Numbered from the stretch's first letter, positions 6,187 to 13,298 are shown. The stretch: DNA of 13,298 nt from JBKPRX01 sp046734795 (GCA_046734795.1 JBKPRX010000130.1:1-13298), one strand, 5' to 3'. Notes: a model not told the origin generated them from the sequence alone. Program-made: numbers and translations.

Positions 6187-7878
6187 TCAGGTGTAGACGA
6201 GCGGGTAGATCTTGGTGCTGCTGTTCGGCGGCACCGGCGCGCCGACCGGCATGTTCTTGATCACCGGCAACGTCTTGATGTTCGTGTTGTTCATCGCGGA
6301 CGTGATGCTGCCGACGGAGATCGGTCCCTGAACGGTCGTCGAGTTCGCGCCGAAGTTCACCGAAGCCGTTGGCTGCGTCCAGATCGAGCCCTGGAAGGAC
6401 TCGCGGTTCCCGGTCATCGAGAAGACGTTCCCGGTCGACTTCACCGATGCGAGGTTCAGCATGGAGTTGTTGCCGCTCGTGCCTTGCCACCCGGTCCAAT
6501 CGCAGGCGGTCGTCGCGCAGAGGGAGAGGTTGTTGCTCGTCATCGAGAAGGTGCCCGCGTACTCGATGATCGCCGAGCCTGAGTAGGTCGCGCTCTGCGA
6601 GAGGGTGATGTTGCCGTCGATGAAGATCGAGCCGTTGATCGCCAGCGTGTTCGCCGGGACCGTGATGCCACTCACAGTGATCGAGCTGCCGGAGCCGTTC
6701 CAGATCAAGTAGCCCTTGCTCGTGCCGCTCGACGAGATGCACGCGTAGCTCGAGGTGGGAGTGAGATCGAACGTCGTCGGGTTGCTCGCGTCGGGCTCAC
6801 CCGAGCCGGAGACGAGGTTGTCGAGCGCGGTCGTCGGCGGCGCCGGGCTCGTGCCGGTCGCGCATGGGTGGTTCGGGCCCGGATCGAACTTGTTGAAGTC
6901 GTCGAGGATCTCGGCGGAAGTCTGCGCAGGAGCGTCGTTCGGGATGAATGCCTCAGGCGTCCGAACCCAGTACGGGAAGCTCGGGCTGGAGCCGGCGCAC
7001 GTGTACTTCGTCGCACTGATCGAGACGCTGCTGCAGCCGCCCTGGACCACGCCGCTCGTGATCGGCGCGGTCGAGCTCAGGCCAACCGACGAGCCTGAGC
7101 CCATGTACAGCGCGCCGCCGACCTGGAGGTCGATCGCTTGCCCCCCGGCGACTTCCTGGATCGCCGTATTGCCGGGGAGGCAGAGGTTGCCGACGACGTA
7201 GAGCGGAACCGTGATCGCGGTGCTGTTCCCGCCGAAGTCGAGCTGGCACTGGTTCGCCACGTACGGCGCCGTGACGAACATGTGGTTCCAGACCGACGCG
7301 ACGTACCCCGCGTCCTTGCCTGTCACGAGAACCGTGGCTTTCGCGAGCGCCGAGACGACGTGCGTGCTGTTGGCGTTGCGTGCGTAGCCGCGCGACCAAA
7401 GAAGCCAGGTCGAGTTCTTGCCGACGTCGACACCGGGCGCTGTCGTGCCGGGCATCACGCACTTCGAGAGTGCCGTTCCCGTGTAGCAGCCCCAGATCGT
7501 CGCGGAGCCGGCGCTACCGGCGGTGCAGCCGGCAGGCGCGGTCACGCACACGACGATGCCCGCGGCGCTCGAGCAATCGGAGCTGCTCACCGTCGCGTCG
7601 TTTGCGGCCGTGTTCCGAGCGCAACCAAGCAGCGTCGGCGAAGCCGGGTCGGTTCCCGCAGTCGTCGTGTAGTTGAGGATCGAGTACGCCTGTTGGATGC
7701 CCGCCTCGGCGACCTGGTCGGCCTGGGTCGTCGCCTGGCTGAGGTTCGTCGCCCGCTGGTTCGAGCTCGTGAACGCGATCACCGCGGTCACCGCGATTCC
7801 TAGGACGATCGTCGTGGCGAGCGCAACCATCAGCGCAACGCCGCGTTCGTCATGACGCAATTGCCGCAGATTTCGCAT
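6187..7878 (-). CDS. PilX-like pilus assembly protein (first paralogue)
   Basis: This is 563 residues. The start is taken as the ATG at 7878 because it sits 5 bases after the stop of the upstream prepilin, is preceded by GGGGG at optimal distance, and begins directly before the export signal. The frame is open further upstream, but there it overlaps the prepilin gene and encodes Arg/His-rich nonsense. G13 is followed by the helix VALMVALATTIVLGIAV without Glu at +5, a PilX-type N-terminus, then QVAEAGIQQAYSILN. The large exported region is rich in Ser, Thr, Gly and Asn, with many cysteines, and has short strand repeats (VPLYVVGNLCL 224-234, NGSIFIDGNITL 415-426). It shares these and other motifs in the same order with the 4604-6070 product. 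It probably belongs to the pilus tip or initiation complex. The Ser/Thr/Asn richness may also suit adhesion, which is inference. Confidence 0.85.
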   Translation of the reverse strand: MRNLRQLRHDERGVALMVALATTIVLGIAVTAVIAFTSSNQRATNLSQATTQADQVAEAGIQQAYSILNYTTTAGTDPASPTLLGCARNTAANDATVSSSDCSSAAGIVVCVTAPAGCTAGSAGSATIWGCYTGTALSKCVMPGTTAPGVDVGKNSTWLLWSRGYARNANSTHVVSALAKATVLVTGKDAGYVASVWNHMFVTAPYVANQCQLDFGGNSTAITVPLYVVGNLCLPGNTAIQEVAGGQAIDLQVGGALYMGSGSSVGLSSTAPITSGVVQGGCSSVSISATKYTCAGSSPSFPYWVRTPEAFIPNDAPAQTSAEILDDFNKFDPGPNHPCATGTSPAPPTTALDNLVSGSGEPDASNPTTFDLTPTSSYACISSSGTSKGYLIWNGSGSSITVSGITVPANTLAINGSIFIDGNITLSQSATYSGSAIIEYAGTFSMTSNNLSLCATTACDWTGWQGTSGNNSMLNLASVKSTGNVFSMTGNRESFQGSIWTQPTASVNFGANSTTVQGPISVGSITSAMNNTNIKTLPVIKNMPVGAPVPPNSSTKIYPLVYT

Positions 7879-7883
7879 GAGGT

Positions 7884-8489
7884 CTACCCCCGCGTTCCGT
7901 TTCTCAGGACGATCGTGTCCGACAGCTCGTAGACGTCTGTGGCGGTCGTTTTTGGATTCGAGCCCGCGCGCAGGTCGATCGCGACACTTGGACGCTGTCC
8001 CGACCCCGCCGCCGCGGCGTTGGCGGTGAAAATCGTCGGCGGCGCAGCGCTCGTCGGCAGCAGCTGATCCGCGTACAACTTCCCTGAGGTCGGACTCGTG
8101 CAGTCCGTCCCCGGCGCGACGCGGTACAGCGCCCGACGGGCGGTCGACATCGTCGGGCTCGTCGCGGTGACGCACCACGTCAAGCTGACGGTCGGCGAGC
8201 AAGTCGCCGTCGCAATGTTGTAGTTGTAGAGGTCGAGTTCGGTGCCGGAGACCACGGCCGCGTTGCAGGCCGTGTGGATGTCGCTTCGCAGCTTCGACAT
8301 TGCAAGGCGCACGTTCTGTTGCGCCTGGAAGCGCCGGTTCATGTCGAGCTCGGCCTTCGAGCCGCTCACGAAGATGGTCGTGAGCGAGCCCAGGACGATG
8401 CCGAGGATGCTCATCGTGGCGAGAAGCTCGACGAGTGAGTAGCCGCGCTCCCCCCTGAGTCGCGCCCACACCGATCGCGCGAAGGTCAC
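7884..8489 (-). CDS. Minor type IV prepilin (class III signal, PilW/GspJ-like)
   Basis: This is 201 residues. The GTG at 8489 overlaps the preceding TGA as GTGA and has GAGG 5 bases upstream, so it is preferred over an earlier in-frame start that would extend deep into the upstream gene. The leader (16 residues, basic, ending GERG) is followed by YSLVELLATMSILGIVLG. Cleavage would fall between G16 and Y17, leaving Glu at mature position +5 (E21), the signature needed for methylation and for docking to the neighbouring subunit. The alpha-1 helix continues through QQNVRLAMSKLRSDI, as in PilW/GspJ-type minor pilins. The C-terminal part has several cysteines (in TACNAA, ATCSP, TWCVT and TDCTSP) that can form disulfides outside the cell. 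It sits between the PASTA protein and the PilX-like pair, so a joint tip/priming complex is likely. Confidence 0.92.
   Translation of the reverse strand: MTFARSVWARLRGERGYSLVELLATMSILGIVLGSLTTIFVSGSKAELDMNRRFQAQQNVRLAMSKLRSDIHTACNAAVVSGTELDLYNYNIATATCSPTVSLTWCVTATSPTMSTARRALYRVAPGTDCTSPTSGKLYADQLLPTSAAPPTIFTANAAAAGSGQRPSVAIDLRAGSNPKTTATDVYELSDTIVLRNGTRG
7886..7891 (-). promoter_or_regulatory. Ribosome binding site overlapping the upstream stop
   Basis: On the minus strand GGGGGT ends 7 bases before the ATG at 7878. Its last base is the first base of the TAG of the preceding prepilin gene. This fixes the start of the PilX-like protein and indicates translational coupling. Confidence 0.6.
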
Positions 8490-9586
8490 CGAGACCTCGC
8501 CTCGACCTCCGAGAGCGCGCCTGCGGCTACGGCCCGGCTCTTCGACCCGACTCCCCACTGGGACTGAGCGCGGCGATCGACGCGAACGAGCGTCCGGAGC
8601 GCGTCAGCTCCGTGCCACCAACCGAAGCGTGCGCCGGTGACGATCCATTCGTTCTGGTACAGCCAGTACTTGACGTTCTTATTCGTGGGACGCGGGTGCG
8701 CCGTGAGCCAATGGTCGAGCGCGGCCGCACGCTGCGGCAGCGAGATCTCGTCGAGCGGCTCCTTCGGCGCTCCGGCGACGACGAAGGCCGGGGGGCGACC
8801 CTGGCTCGAAGCGGGTGCCGCGGTAGCGGCCGAGGTAGCAGGCTTCGGAGCTGCGGCCGGTGTGTGCGTCGCCGGGGCCGGCGTCACAGGCACACGTGCC
8901 GCAGGGGCAGGGGCGGCGGGCGCAGGTGTGGCAACGTGAGCCGCGGGCGAAACGGCGTGCGTGGCAGGAAGCTTCGTCGCGGCCGGAGCGGACGTCGTCG
9001 GAGTTGTCGCGGCGGGGTAGGTCGTGGCCGGAGTCGTCGCGGCGGGCGTGGACGTGGTCGGAGTCGTCGCGCCCGGGGTCGTCGTGGCGGGCGCAGGTGT
9101 AACAGGCGTGGTCGCGCCCGGCGTCACGGTCGGGGAGGTCGTCGCAGGAGCGCCCTCGAGCGGACCCGTCGCAGGCTCGGCGATCGCGATCGCCGTCCCG
9201 CGGTACGGAGCGATGTCCTGAGGCGCGCCCTTCTGTGGGTAGCGCTTGTTCCGCGTCAGCGTCAGCGTCACGAACGGTGCGCCCGTGTCGTAGACGCGAG
9301 ACCCCGCCGCGGGTGATTGGGTCGCGACGGTGTTCGCGGAGTAGCCATGGACGGAACCCACGACGCGCCAGGCGAAGCCCGCATCCTGGAGCGCGCCCTT
9401 GGCGAAGACGAAGGCCTGGTTCCGGAGGTCCGGCACGACGAGCGTCGCGCGCTTCTGGACGAGCGGCGCGCTCGAGGTCGGTGTTGCGGTGGGAACGAGC
9501 GTCTGGCCGGCAGCGAGCGTCAGCCCTGCAGTTGCCAGCAGGGCGACCACAGCCAGGACCACGATTCGAGGGACGCGCACGGCCAT
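8486..9586 (-). CDS. Exported PASTA-domain protein with Pro/Ala/Thr linker
   Basis: This is 366 residues. Residues 8-27 are hydrophobic (IVVLAVVALLATAGLTLAAG) after a basic start, giving a signal peptide or anchor with no lipobox. Residues about 47-112 form one PASTA domain: VVPDLRNQAFVFAKGALQDA, then ANTVATQSPAAGSRV and a closing strand FVTLTLT. PASTA domains are known to bind peptidoglycan or beta-lactam-like ligands, usually on Ser/Thr kinases or penicillin-binding proteins. Here there is no kinase or transpeptidase. Residues 147-260 are a low-complexity Pro/Ala/Thr spacer. Residues about 285-350 are a Trp/Tyr-rich C-terminal segment (NVKYWLYQNEWIVTGARFGW) of unknown family. The gene lies 43 bases after the wall-hydrolase gene and overlaps the prepilin by 4 bases. 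Inference: an anchor or sensor at the site where the pilus crosses the wall. Confidence 0.85.
   Translation of the reverse strand: MAVRVPRIVVLAVVALLATAGLTLAAGQTLVPTATPTSSAPLVQKRATLVVPDLRNQAFVFAKGALQDAGFAWRVVGSVHGYSANTVATQSPAAGSRVYDTGAPFVTLTLTRNKRYPQKGAPQDIAPYRGTAIAIAEPATGPLEGAPATTSPTVTPGATTPVTPAPATTTPGATTPTTSTPAATTPATTYPAATTPTTSAPAATKLPATHAVSPAAHVATPAPAAPAPAARVPVTPAPATHTPAAAPKPATSAATAAPASSQGRPPAFVVAGAPKEPLDEISLPQRAAALDHWLTAHPRPTNKNVKYWLYQNEWIVTGARFGWWHGADALRTLVRVDRRAQSQWGVGSKSRAVAAGALSEVEARSR
8813..9148 (-). repeat. Low-complexity Pro/Ala/Thr coding repeat
   Basis: Imperfect short tandem units encode PGATTP, PAATTP and PAPAT-like motifs (residues 147-258 of the PASTA protein). The units vary in length, with no long exact repeat. 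The composition resembles the linker of the plus-strand protein at 285-1076, suggesting similar wall-spanning spacers in two proteins of the same locus. Confidence 0.8.
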
Positions 9587-9629
9587 ACCAAGGCTGCAAT
9601 CGGCAACGCGGGCCCGGAAGTTGAGCCCT

Positions 9630-11144
9630 TTACCGAGTGAAGAGCACGAGGTCTTCGCCGGCTGGCACGACCTCGTAGACAGCCGCTCCGGAGGCCACCG
9701 GTCTGGGCTCAGGCGAAGTGGCCTCTCCGGGCTGCGATTCGACGGCCTGAGGCGCCGTCGGGTCGAAGCCGACGACCGGAGCGGCCGGCGACGAAGAGGG
9801 CTCGAGCGGCGTCGGCGCGTCCTGCCAGCGGAAGGCCGAACCGGCGAACGACTGGAACCACGCCTGATCCTGCGGATAGCCGGTCGCGGGCTGGAGCTGG
9901 AGATGGAGATGCGGGCCGGTGGCGTGCCCCGTCGAGCCGACGAGCCCGACCGACTGGCCGGCGGTGAGCACGAGACCGGGCCGGATATCCGGCTCCTCGT
10001 AGGCGAGGTGGCAATACGTCCACGTCTGGCCGTCTCGTGTCTGGAGAGTCAAGCCGATGCCGCAGCGTGGGTCCGGGTAGTGCCAGGAGCGCAGCACGAC
10101 CGCGTCGGCGAGCGCGTAGACCGGGGCTCCGGCCGGCGCCGCGATGTCGGCGGCCGGATAGTCGTGGTGGACGTGGCCGACCGAAACCGTCGCGGGGTTG
10201 CCGCCGACGGGAAAGACCCAGCCCGCGGAGTAGCTCGGCGCCTCGAGCAAGGCGCCGGCGCCGGATGCGAATGACGCGGGCGTCGCGTCGAGAGTCGCCT
10301 GCCGGAGCTGCGCGCGTGCCGCGCGGAGGTTCGTCTCGATCTGGAGCGCCTTCTGCAGGACGCTCGCGCGTTGCGCTGCGACTGCGCCTGCGCGCTTACC
10401 TGCATCGAGACGGTCCGAGATCAGCGCCGCTGTTTGCTCGCGCTGACGCCACGGCCGTTCGGCGCGGGCGAGGCGACGGGCCTCGGCGAGCTCGTTGACG
10501 AGGTCGCGGTTCAGCTTGACCACGTGCTTGCGAGACCGCTCGAGCCGCACCTGAAGCTGGTCGAGGCTGAAGGCGATTGCGCCGTCGCGCCCGTAGAGCT
10601 GGGCAAGGGCAAGCACCTCTTGCACGTACCAGTCCGCGTGGTTGTACGAATAGACGCCGCGATAGAGATCCTGAGTACCGCCGGCGGCTGCGAGGTACCG
10701 CGAGGCGGAGAACACCGCGTCGTCGGGGTTCCACGGATCGGCGACACCGTCGCCGTTCGCATCCGTGCCCCAGCGCAGCCACGTAGACGGCATGAACTGC
10801 ATCCAGCCGATCGCGCCCGCCGAGCTCGGGCCCATGTTGCGTCCAAAGTTCGATTCGACCTTGTTGATCGCAGCGAGCACGTTCCACGGAATTCCGTAAG
10901 CAGCGCCCGCGCGCTGCCACAGGCCGCGAAGCTGCGCGAAGGTCCGCTCGTCCGGTGCACTCGGTGGCTGCGTGAAGTTCGCCGGCAACCCGATCGAGCC
11001 GGGCTCGTTGGGCGTCTCGGCGCTCGGCAAGCCGGTGAGGCTCGGAAGCGACGCGTCGCTCGCGGGAACGATCGAGAACGTGTCGCCGTTCGCGGTTCCC
11101 GCGACCGCGAGCGCGATCAGGGCGGCGGCAGCGAGTCGGCGCAT
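9630..11144 (-). CDS. Bifunctional peptidoglycan hydrolase: lytic transglycosylase + coiled coil + M23 endopeptidase
   Basis: This is 504 residues. The ATG at 11144 is preferred because GGAG lies 7 bases upstream, it follows the pilT stop by 4 bases, and it starts directly with a signal peptide (MRRLAAAALIALAVAGTANG). An upstream in-frame GTG would overlap pilT. Residues about 70-185 are an SLT/MltB-type lytic transglycosylase: catalytic Glu97 in INKVESNFG, GWMQFMPSTW (113-122), the acidic loop TDANGDGVADPWNPDD and YSYNHADWY. Residues about 193-285 are a charged, Arg/Glu/Leu-rich coiled coil. Residues about 305-430 are an M23 (LytM-type) zinc peptidase with H327 and D333 in HHDYPAADIAAP, H379 in YCHL, and H412/H414 in GPHLHL. 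All expected ligands and catalytic residues are visible. A Pro-rich tail follows (445-504). The enzyme would act in the wall, cutting both glycan strands and cross-links, probably to open a channel for the pilus. Confidence 0.93.
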   Translation of the reverse strand: MRRLAAAALIALAVAGTANGDTFSIVPASDASLPSLTGLPSAETPNEPGSIGLPANFTQPPSAPDERTFAQLRGLWQRAGAAYGIPWNVLAAINKVESNFGRNMGPSSAGAIGWMQFMPSTWLRWGTDANGDGVADPWNPDDAVFSASRYLAAAGGTQDLYRGVYSYNHADWYVQEVLALAQLYGRDGAIAFSLDQLQVRLERSRKHVVKLNRDLVNELAEARRLARAERPWRQREQTAALISDRLDAGKRAGAVAAQRASVLQKALQIETNLRAARAQLRQATLDATPASFASGAGALLEAPSYSAGWVFPVGGNPATVSVGHVHHDYPAADIAAPAGAPVYALADAVVLRSWHYPDPRCGIGLTLQTRDGQTWTYCHLAYEEPDIRPGLVLTAGQSVGLVGSTGHATGPHLHLQLQPATGYPQDQAWFQSFAGSAFRWQDAPTPLEPSSSPAAPVVGFDPTAPQAVESQPGEATSPEPRPVASGAAVYEVVPAGEDLVLFTR

Positions 11145-11148
11145 GCGC

Positions 11149-12417
11149 CTACTCCGCCGCTGCGACGCGCAAGGCACCGCCGAGCTGCGGCTCGTCCGGC
11201 GCAGCGCCGGCGCCGTTTCCACCGGCGCCGTTGCCATCAGGAGCCGGCACGCCCGCGGGGCGCAGGCTCAGTGCACCCTCGGCGACCTTGGCCGCCTGTT
11301 CCGCCTCGGCCCGTTCCTTTGCTGCGGCCGCCTCGTCGACGCTGTGCTGCTTCTCGGCCTGCTCGAGCGAGATCAGGAAGTCGTGACGGTTCGACGACGC
11401 GTTCGCAGCGGTCTCGCGGTCGATCTGCCGCGCGAGCACGAGCTGAATCAACGCCTGCGTGAACGTCTGCATCTTGAAGAACTCGCCCTCGGCGATCGCG
11501 TCCGTGATCTCGTCGGTGCGGCCCTCACGGATCAGGTCGGCGATGCGTGCGTTGTTCACCATCACCTCGACCGCCGCGATGCGTCCACCATCAATGCGCG
11601 GCAGAAGGCGCTGGCTGATCACGCCCCGGAGGACACCGGCGAGGATCGCGCGGATCAGCTCCTGCTTCTCCGCCGGGAAGAACTCGATGATTCGGCCGAC
11701 GGACTCCGCCGCATCGATCGTGTGCAGCGTCGAGAGCACGAGGTGGCCGGATTCGGCGGCCTGAAGGGCAGTCTGTGCCGTCTCTGCGTCGCGCAGCTCG
11801 CCGATCAGGATCGTGTCGGGGTCCTGCCGCAGCGCGCGCCGCAGGGCACCGCTGAACGTCTCGGTGTCGAGACCGACCTCGCGCTGATTGACGATGCAGC
11901 CGTGATCGGGATGAAGGATCTCGATCGGGTCTTCGATCGTGACGATGTGCTGCCGCCGCGTCCGGTTCATGTAGTCGATCATCGACGCGAGCGTCGTCGT
12001 CTTTCCCGCGCCCGTTGCGCCTGTGACGAGCAAGAGGCCGCGGTACTCCTCCGAGAGCTTTTGCACGCCGGCGGGAAGCTGCAGATCCTCGAACGTCGGG
12101 ATCTCGTTCGGGATCACGCGGAACGCGAACGAAATCGCGCCGCGTTGCCGGAACGCATTGACGCGGAATCGTGGCAGGCCGTCGTCCTGGTAGGCGATGT
12201 CGAGGTCGCCGATCTCGTAGAAGAGCTCGAGCCGGCCCGGCGCGGGCGCACCGATGATCTCGAGCGTCGCGATCAGATCGTCTTCGTCGAGCTCGCGGCA
12301 CTCGTCGAGCGGCCTGAGCTCGCCATCGAGCCGAAGGATCGGCGGTTGACCGACCTTCAGATGGATGTCGCTAGCGCCCAATTGGACAGCACGACGCAGC
12401 AGTCCGTTGAGGTCCAC
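11149..12417 (-). CDS. pilT: Pilus retraction ATPase PilT
   Basis: This is 422 residues if started at the GTG at 12417, which gives the usual PilT beginning (VDLNGLLRRAV...GASDIHLKVGQPP) and has AAGGG 4 bases upstream. A longer form from the GTG at 12498 (449 residues) overlaps the upstream gene and adds only a basic, unconserved-looking stretch. Using the 422-residue numbering: Walker A GATGAGKT (133-140), Asp box IVTIEDPIE, Walker B ILIGELRD (203-210) and His box GHLVLSTLHT (224-233) are all intact. ARIADLIREGR (290-300) is a variant of the AIRNLIRE motif that marks retraction motors. There is no zinc tetracysteine, unlike PilB. After about residue 358 a charged Ala/Glu-rich helix and then a Gly/Pro/Ala tail (to 422) extend past the normal ~345-370-residue family length. 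The protein powers pilus disassembly at the cytoplasmic membrane. Confidence 0.95.
   Translation of the reverse strand: MDLNGLLRRAVQLGASDIHLKVGQPPILRLDGELRPLDECRELDEDDLIATLEIIGAPAPGRLELFYEIGDLDIAYQDDGLPRFRVNAFRQRGAISFAFRVIPNEIPTFEDLQLPAGVQKLSEEYRGLLLVTGATGAGKTTTLASMIDYMNRTRRQHIVTIEDPIEILHPDHGCIVNQREVGLDTETFSGALRRALRQDPDTILIGELRDAETAQTALQAAESGHLVLSTLHTIDAAESVGRIIEFFPAEKQELIRAILAGVLRGVISQRLLPRIDGGRIAAVEVMVNNARIADLIREGRTDEITDAIAEGEFFKMQTFTQALIQLVLARQIDRETAANASSNRHDFLISLEQAEKQHSVDEAAAAKERAEAEQAAKVAEGALSLRPAGVPAPDGNGAGGNGAGAAPDEPQLGGALRVAAAE
11152..11155 (-). promoter_or_regulatory. Ribosome binding site within the end of pilT
   Basis: GGAG on the minus strand lies 7 bases before the ATG at 11144, inside the last codons of pilT. 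This selects the start of the wall-hydrolase gene and suggests coupled translation. Confidence 0.6.
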
Positions 12418-12457
12418 GACACCCTTGTCGGCGGCAGCGGTGAGCCGCTTTAGCGCA

Positions 12458-13298
12458 TCAGGCCGCGCTCGCCGCTCGATAGGCCGCGCCCGGGTCACCC
12501 GCTCGGCGCGCGAGGCGCTCGATCAGCCGCATCGCACTGCGCTCTGCGCCGCGGGCCGCGCCGGGATGGCCGATCTCACCGAGTAGGAGCTTCTCGACCG
12601 CGCGCCATGTGATCGGCAGCCGCGCGCAGGCGAAAGTCGCCCGCGGAAAACGGTCGAGCGCGGCCTTCGCGCCCCAGCCTGCGGCAGTGAGCGGCCCGAG
12701 CGTCCGCTCGACGGCCGTGCCGTAGCCTTCGAGGACGCGAGCCTGTCCGCCGACGAGGTCGAGCACGGCCGCCGTTGCGAGCCGCGCGCTGACGAATCCT
12801 TCGTACATTCCGTCCCCGGAGAACGGATCGACGAGCCCGGCCGCGTCGCCGACGAGCGCGACGCCGCCGCGCACGATCCGGTTGCCCGGCCGGCGCATCG
12901 GCAGCCGGTGGCCGCGGACCTCCGTGAGCGCGTCGGGGTCGATCGCGTGCTCGGCGCAGAGCTGGTCGAGGTGCCCGCGGAGCTTCGGTCCTTCGTCCTG
13001 GAGCCCGCCGACTCCGACGTTGACGTGATCGCCCTTCGGGAAGACCCACGCGTAGCCGCCGTGGATCGTCCCGAGCTCGAGCACCATCCGCGACCGATAC
13101 CGCGGTGACGGATACGGCGCGTTCCCCTCGAGCGCGACGCCGTGCACGACCTCGGTTCCGAGCCCGAGCTCGCGCGCCGTCGATCCGTTCGCACCGTCGG
13201 CGACGACGATCGCGCGCGCGGTGAGCTCGCGTCCGTCGACGACGACCGCGTTCTCGCGAACGTCGGTGACCTTCGTGTTGTCCCGCACGTCGGCCCCG
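12458..13298 (-). CDS. Geranylgeranyl-reductase-family FAD oxidoreductase (N-terminus outside window)
   Basis: The frame is open to the right edge, so about 280 C-terminal residues are seen and the N-terminal FAD-binding GxGxxG is missing. Visible signatures are VVADGANGSTARELGL (the second FAD/dinucleotide motif, ADGxxS-like), GYAWVFPKGDHVNVGVGG, and GDAAGLVDPFSGDGMYEGF, the GD/GxG motif that contacts FAD ribityl in the geranylgeranyl reductase/para-hydroxybenzoate hydroxylase superfamily. Members reduce isoprenoid double bonds (chlorophyll side chains, archaeal-type lipids, menaquinone tails) or act as related flavoenzymes. In a non-phototroph, quinone-tail saturation is the common guess but is not shown here. 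The gene ends in TGA at 12458, 40 bases before the preferred pilT start, so it may be co-transcribed with the pilus genes. A functional link is doubtful. A frame starting at a GTG near 13288 is internal to this gene, not its true start. Confidence 0.85.
   Translation of the reverse strand, partial: GADVRDNTKVTDVRENAVVVDGRELTARAIVVADGANGSTARELGLGTEVVHGVALEGNAPYPSPRYRSRMVLELGTIHGGYAWVFPKGDHVNVGVGGLQDEGPKLRGHLDQLCAEHAIDPDALTEVRGHRLPMRRPGNRIVRGGVALVGDAAGLVDPFSGDGMYEGFVSARLATAAVLDLVGGQARVLEGYGTAVERTLGPLTAAGWGAKAALDRFPRATFACARLPITWRAVEKLLLGEIGHPGAARGAERSAMRLIERLARRAGDPGAAYRAASAA

Noticed and set aside
7879..8469. N-terminal extension of the first PilX-like protein by about 197 residues
   Set aside because: The extension overlaps the prepilin gene in another frame, is His/Arg-rich nonsense, and would put the export helix in the middle of the protein.
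8813..9148. CRISPR-like or VNTR array in the repetitive GC-rich stretch
   Set aside because: The units are short, imperfect, without spacers, and read cleanly in frame as a Pro/Ala/Thr linker.
11145..11237. Longer start for the wall hydrolase inside pilT
   Set aside because: It adds a basic stretch before a perfect signal peptide. The inner ATG has a good Shine-Dalgarno.
10972..12453. A 493-residue open frame on the plus strand opposite pilT
   Set aside because: The composition is an antisense image of PilT, whose ATPase motifs are all intact, and no family motif is seen in the antisense frame.
12418..12498. Longer PilT starting at GTG 12498
   Set aside because: It has no Shine-Dalgarno, overlaps the upstream gene by 41 bases, and adds no family-conserved residues. 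Kept only as an alternative.

Overview
The window is a GC-rich piece of bacterial chromosome carrying most of a type IV pilus (T4P) locus. High GC, frequent GTG starts, tandem N-terminal domains on the extension ATPase, Pro/Ala/Thr-rich exported linkers, and no secretin or alignment-complex gene in view suggest a high-GC Gram-positive, probably a deep-branching actinobacterium of the Thermoleophilia type. That taxonomic call is an inference from style, not from a marker gene.

Layout. Bases 1-1339 read left to right. They hold the 3' end of a major-type pilin with its C-terminal disulfide loop (1-195), a perfect terminator hairpin (220-243), a membrane-anchored protein with a His-hexad/Pro-Ala-Thr linker and a possible thioredoxin-like C-terminal domain (285-1076), and a translationally coupled 88-residue unknown (1073-1339). 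Two strong hairpins (1346-1370, 1384-1412) separate this from the opposing unit. Everything from 1418 to the right edge is on the minus strand and looks like one transcription unit of about 12 kb. In its own direction it runs: geranylgeranyl-reductase-type FAD protein (cut by the window edge), retraction ATPase pilT, a two-domain peptidoglycan hydrolase (lytic transglycosylase + coiled coil + M23 peptidase), a PASTA-domain exported protein, a class III-type prepilin, two paralogous PilX-like proteins, prepilin peptidase pilD, and extension ATPase pilB. Junctions are tight (4-nt overlap, 4-5 nt gaps, up to 116 nt), and several show a Shine-Dalgarno sequence inside or beside the previous stop.

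How the parts fit. PilD would cleave the leaders of the major pilin (plus strand) and the minor prepilin. PilB and PilT would power extension and retraction. The two large PilX-like proteins and the minor pilin probably form a tip or initiation complex. The bifunctional wall hydrolase and the PASTA protein are good candidates for making or marking the passage through a thick peptidoglycan layer. PilC and the PilM/N/O proteins are not in this window. The most unusual items are the wall-hydrolase/PASTA pair embedded between pilT and the minor pilins, the duplicated PilX-like tip proteins, the doubled PilB N-domain, and the two uncharacterised plus-strand genes. No stretch longer than 300 bases lacks a gene, and no RNA gene, CRISPR array or insertion sequence was seen.
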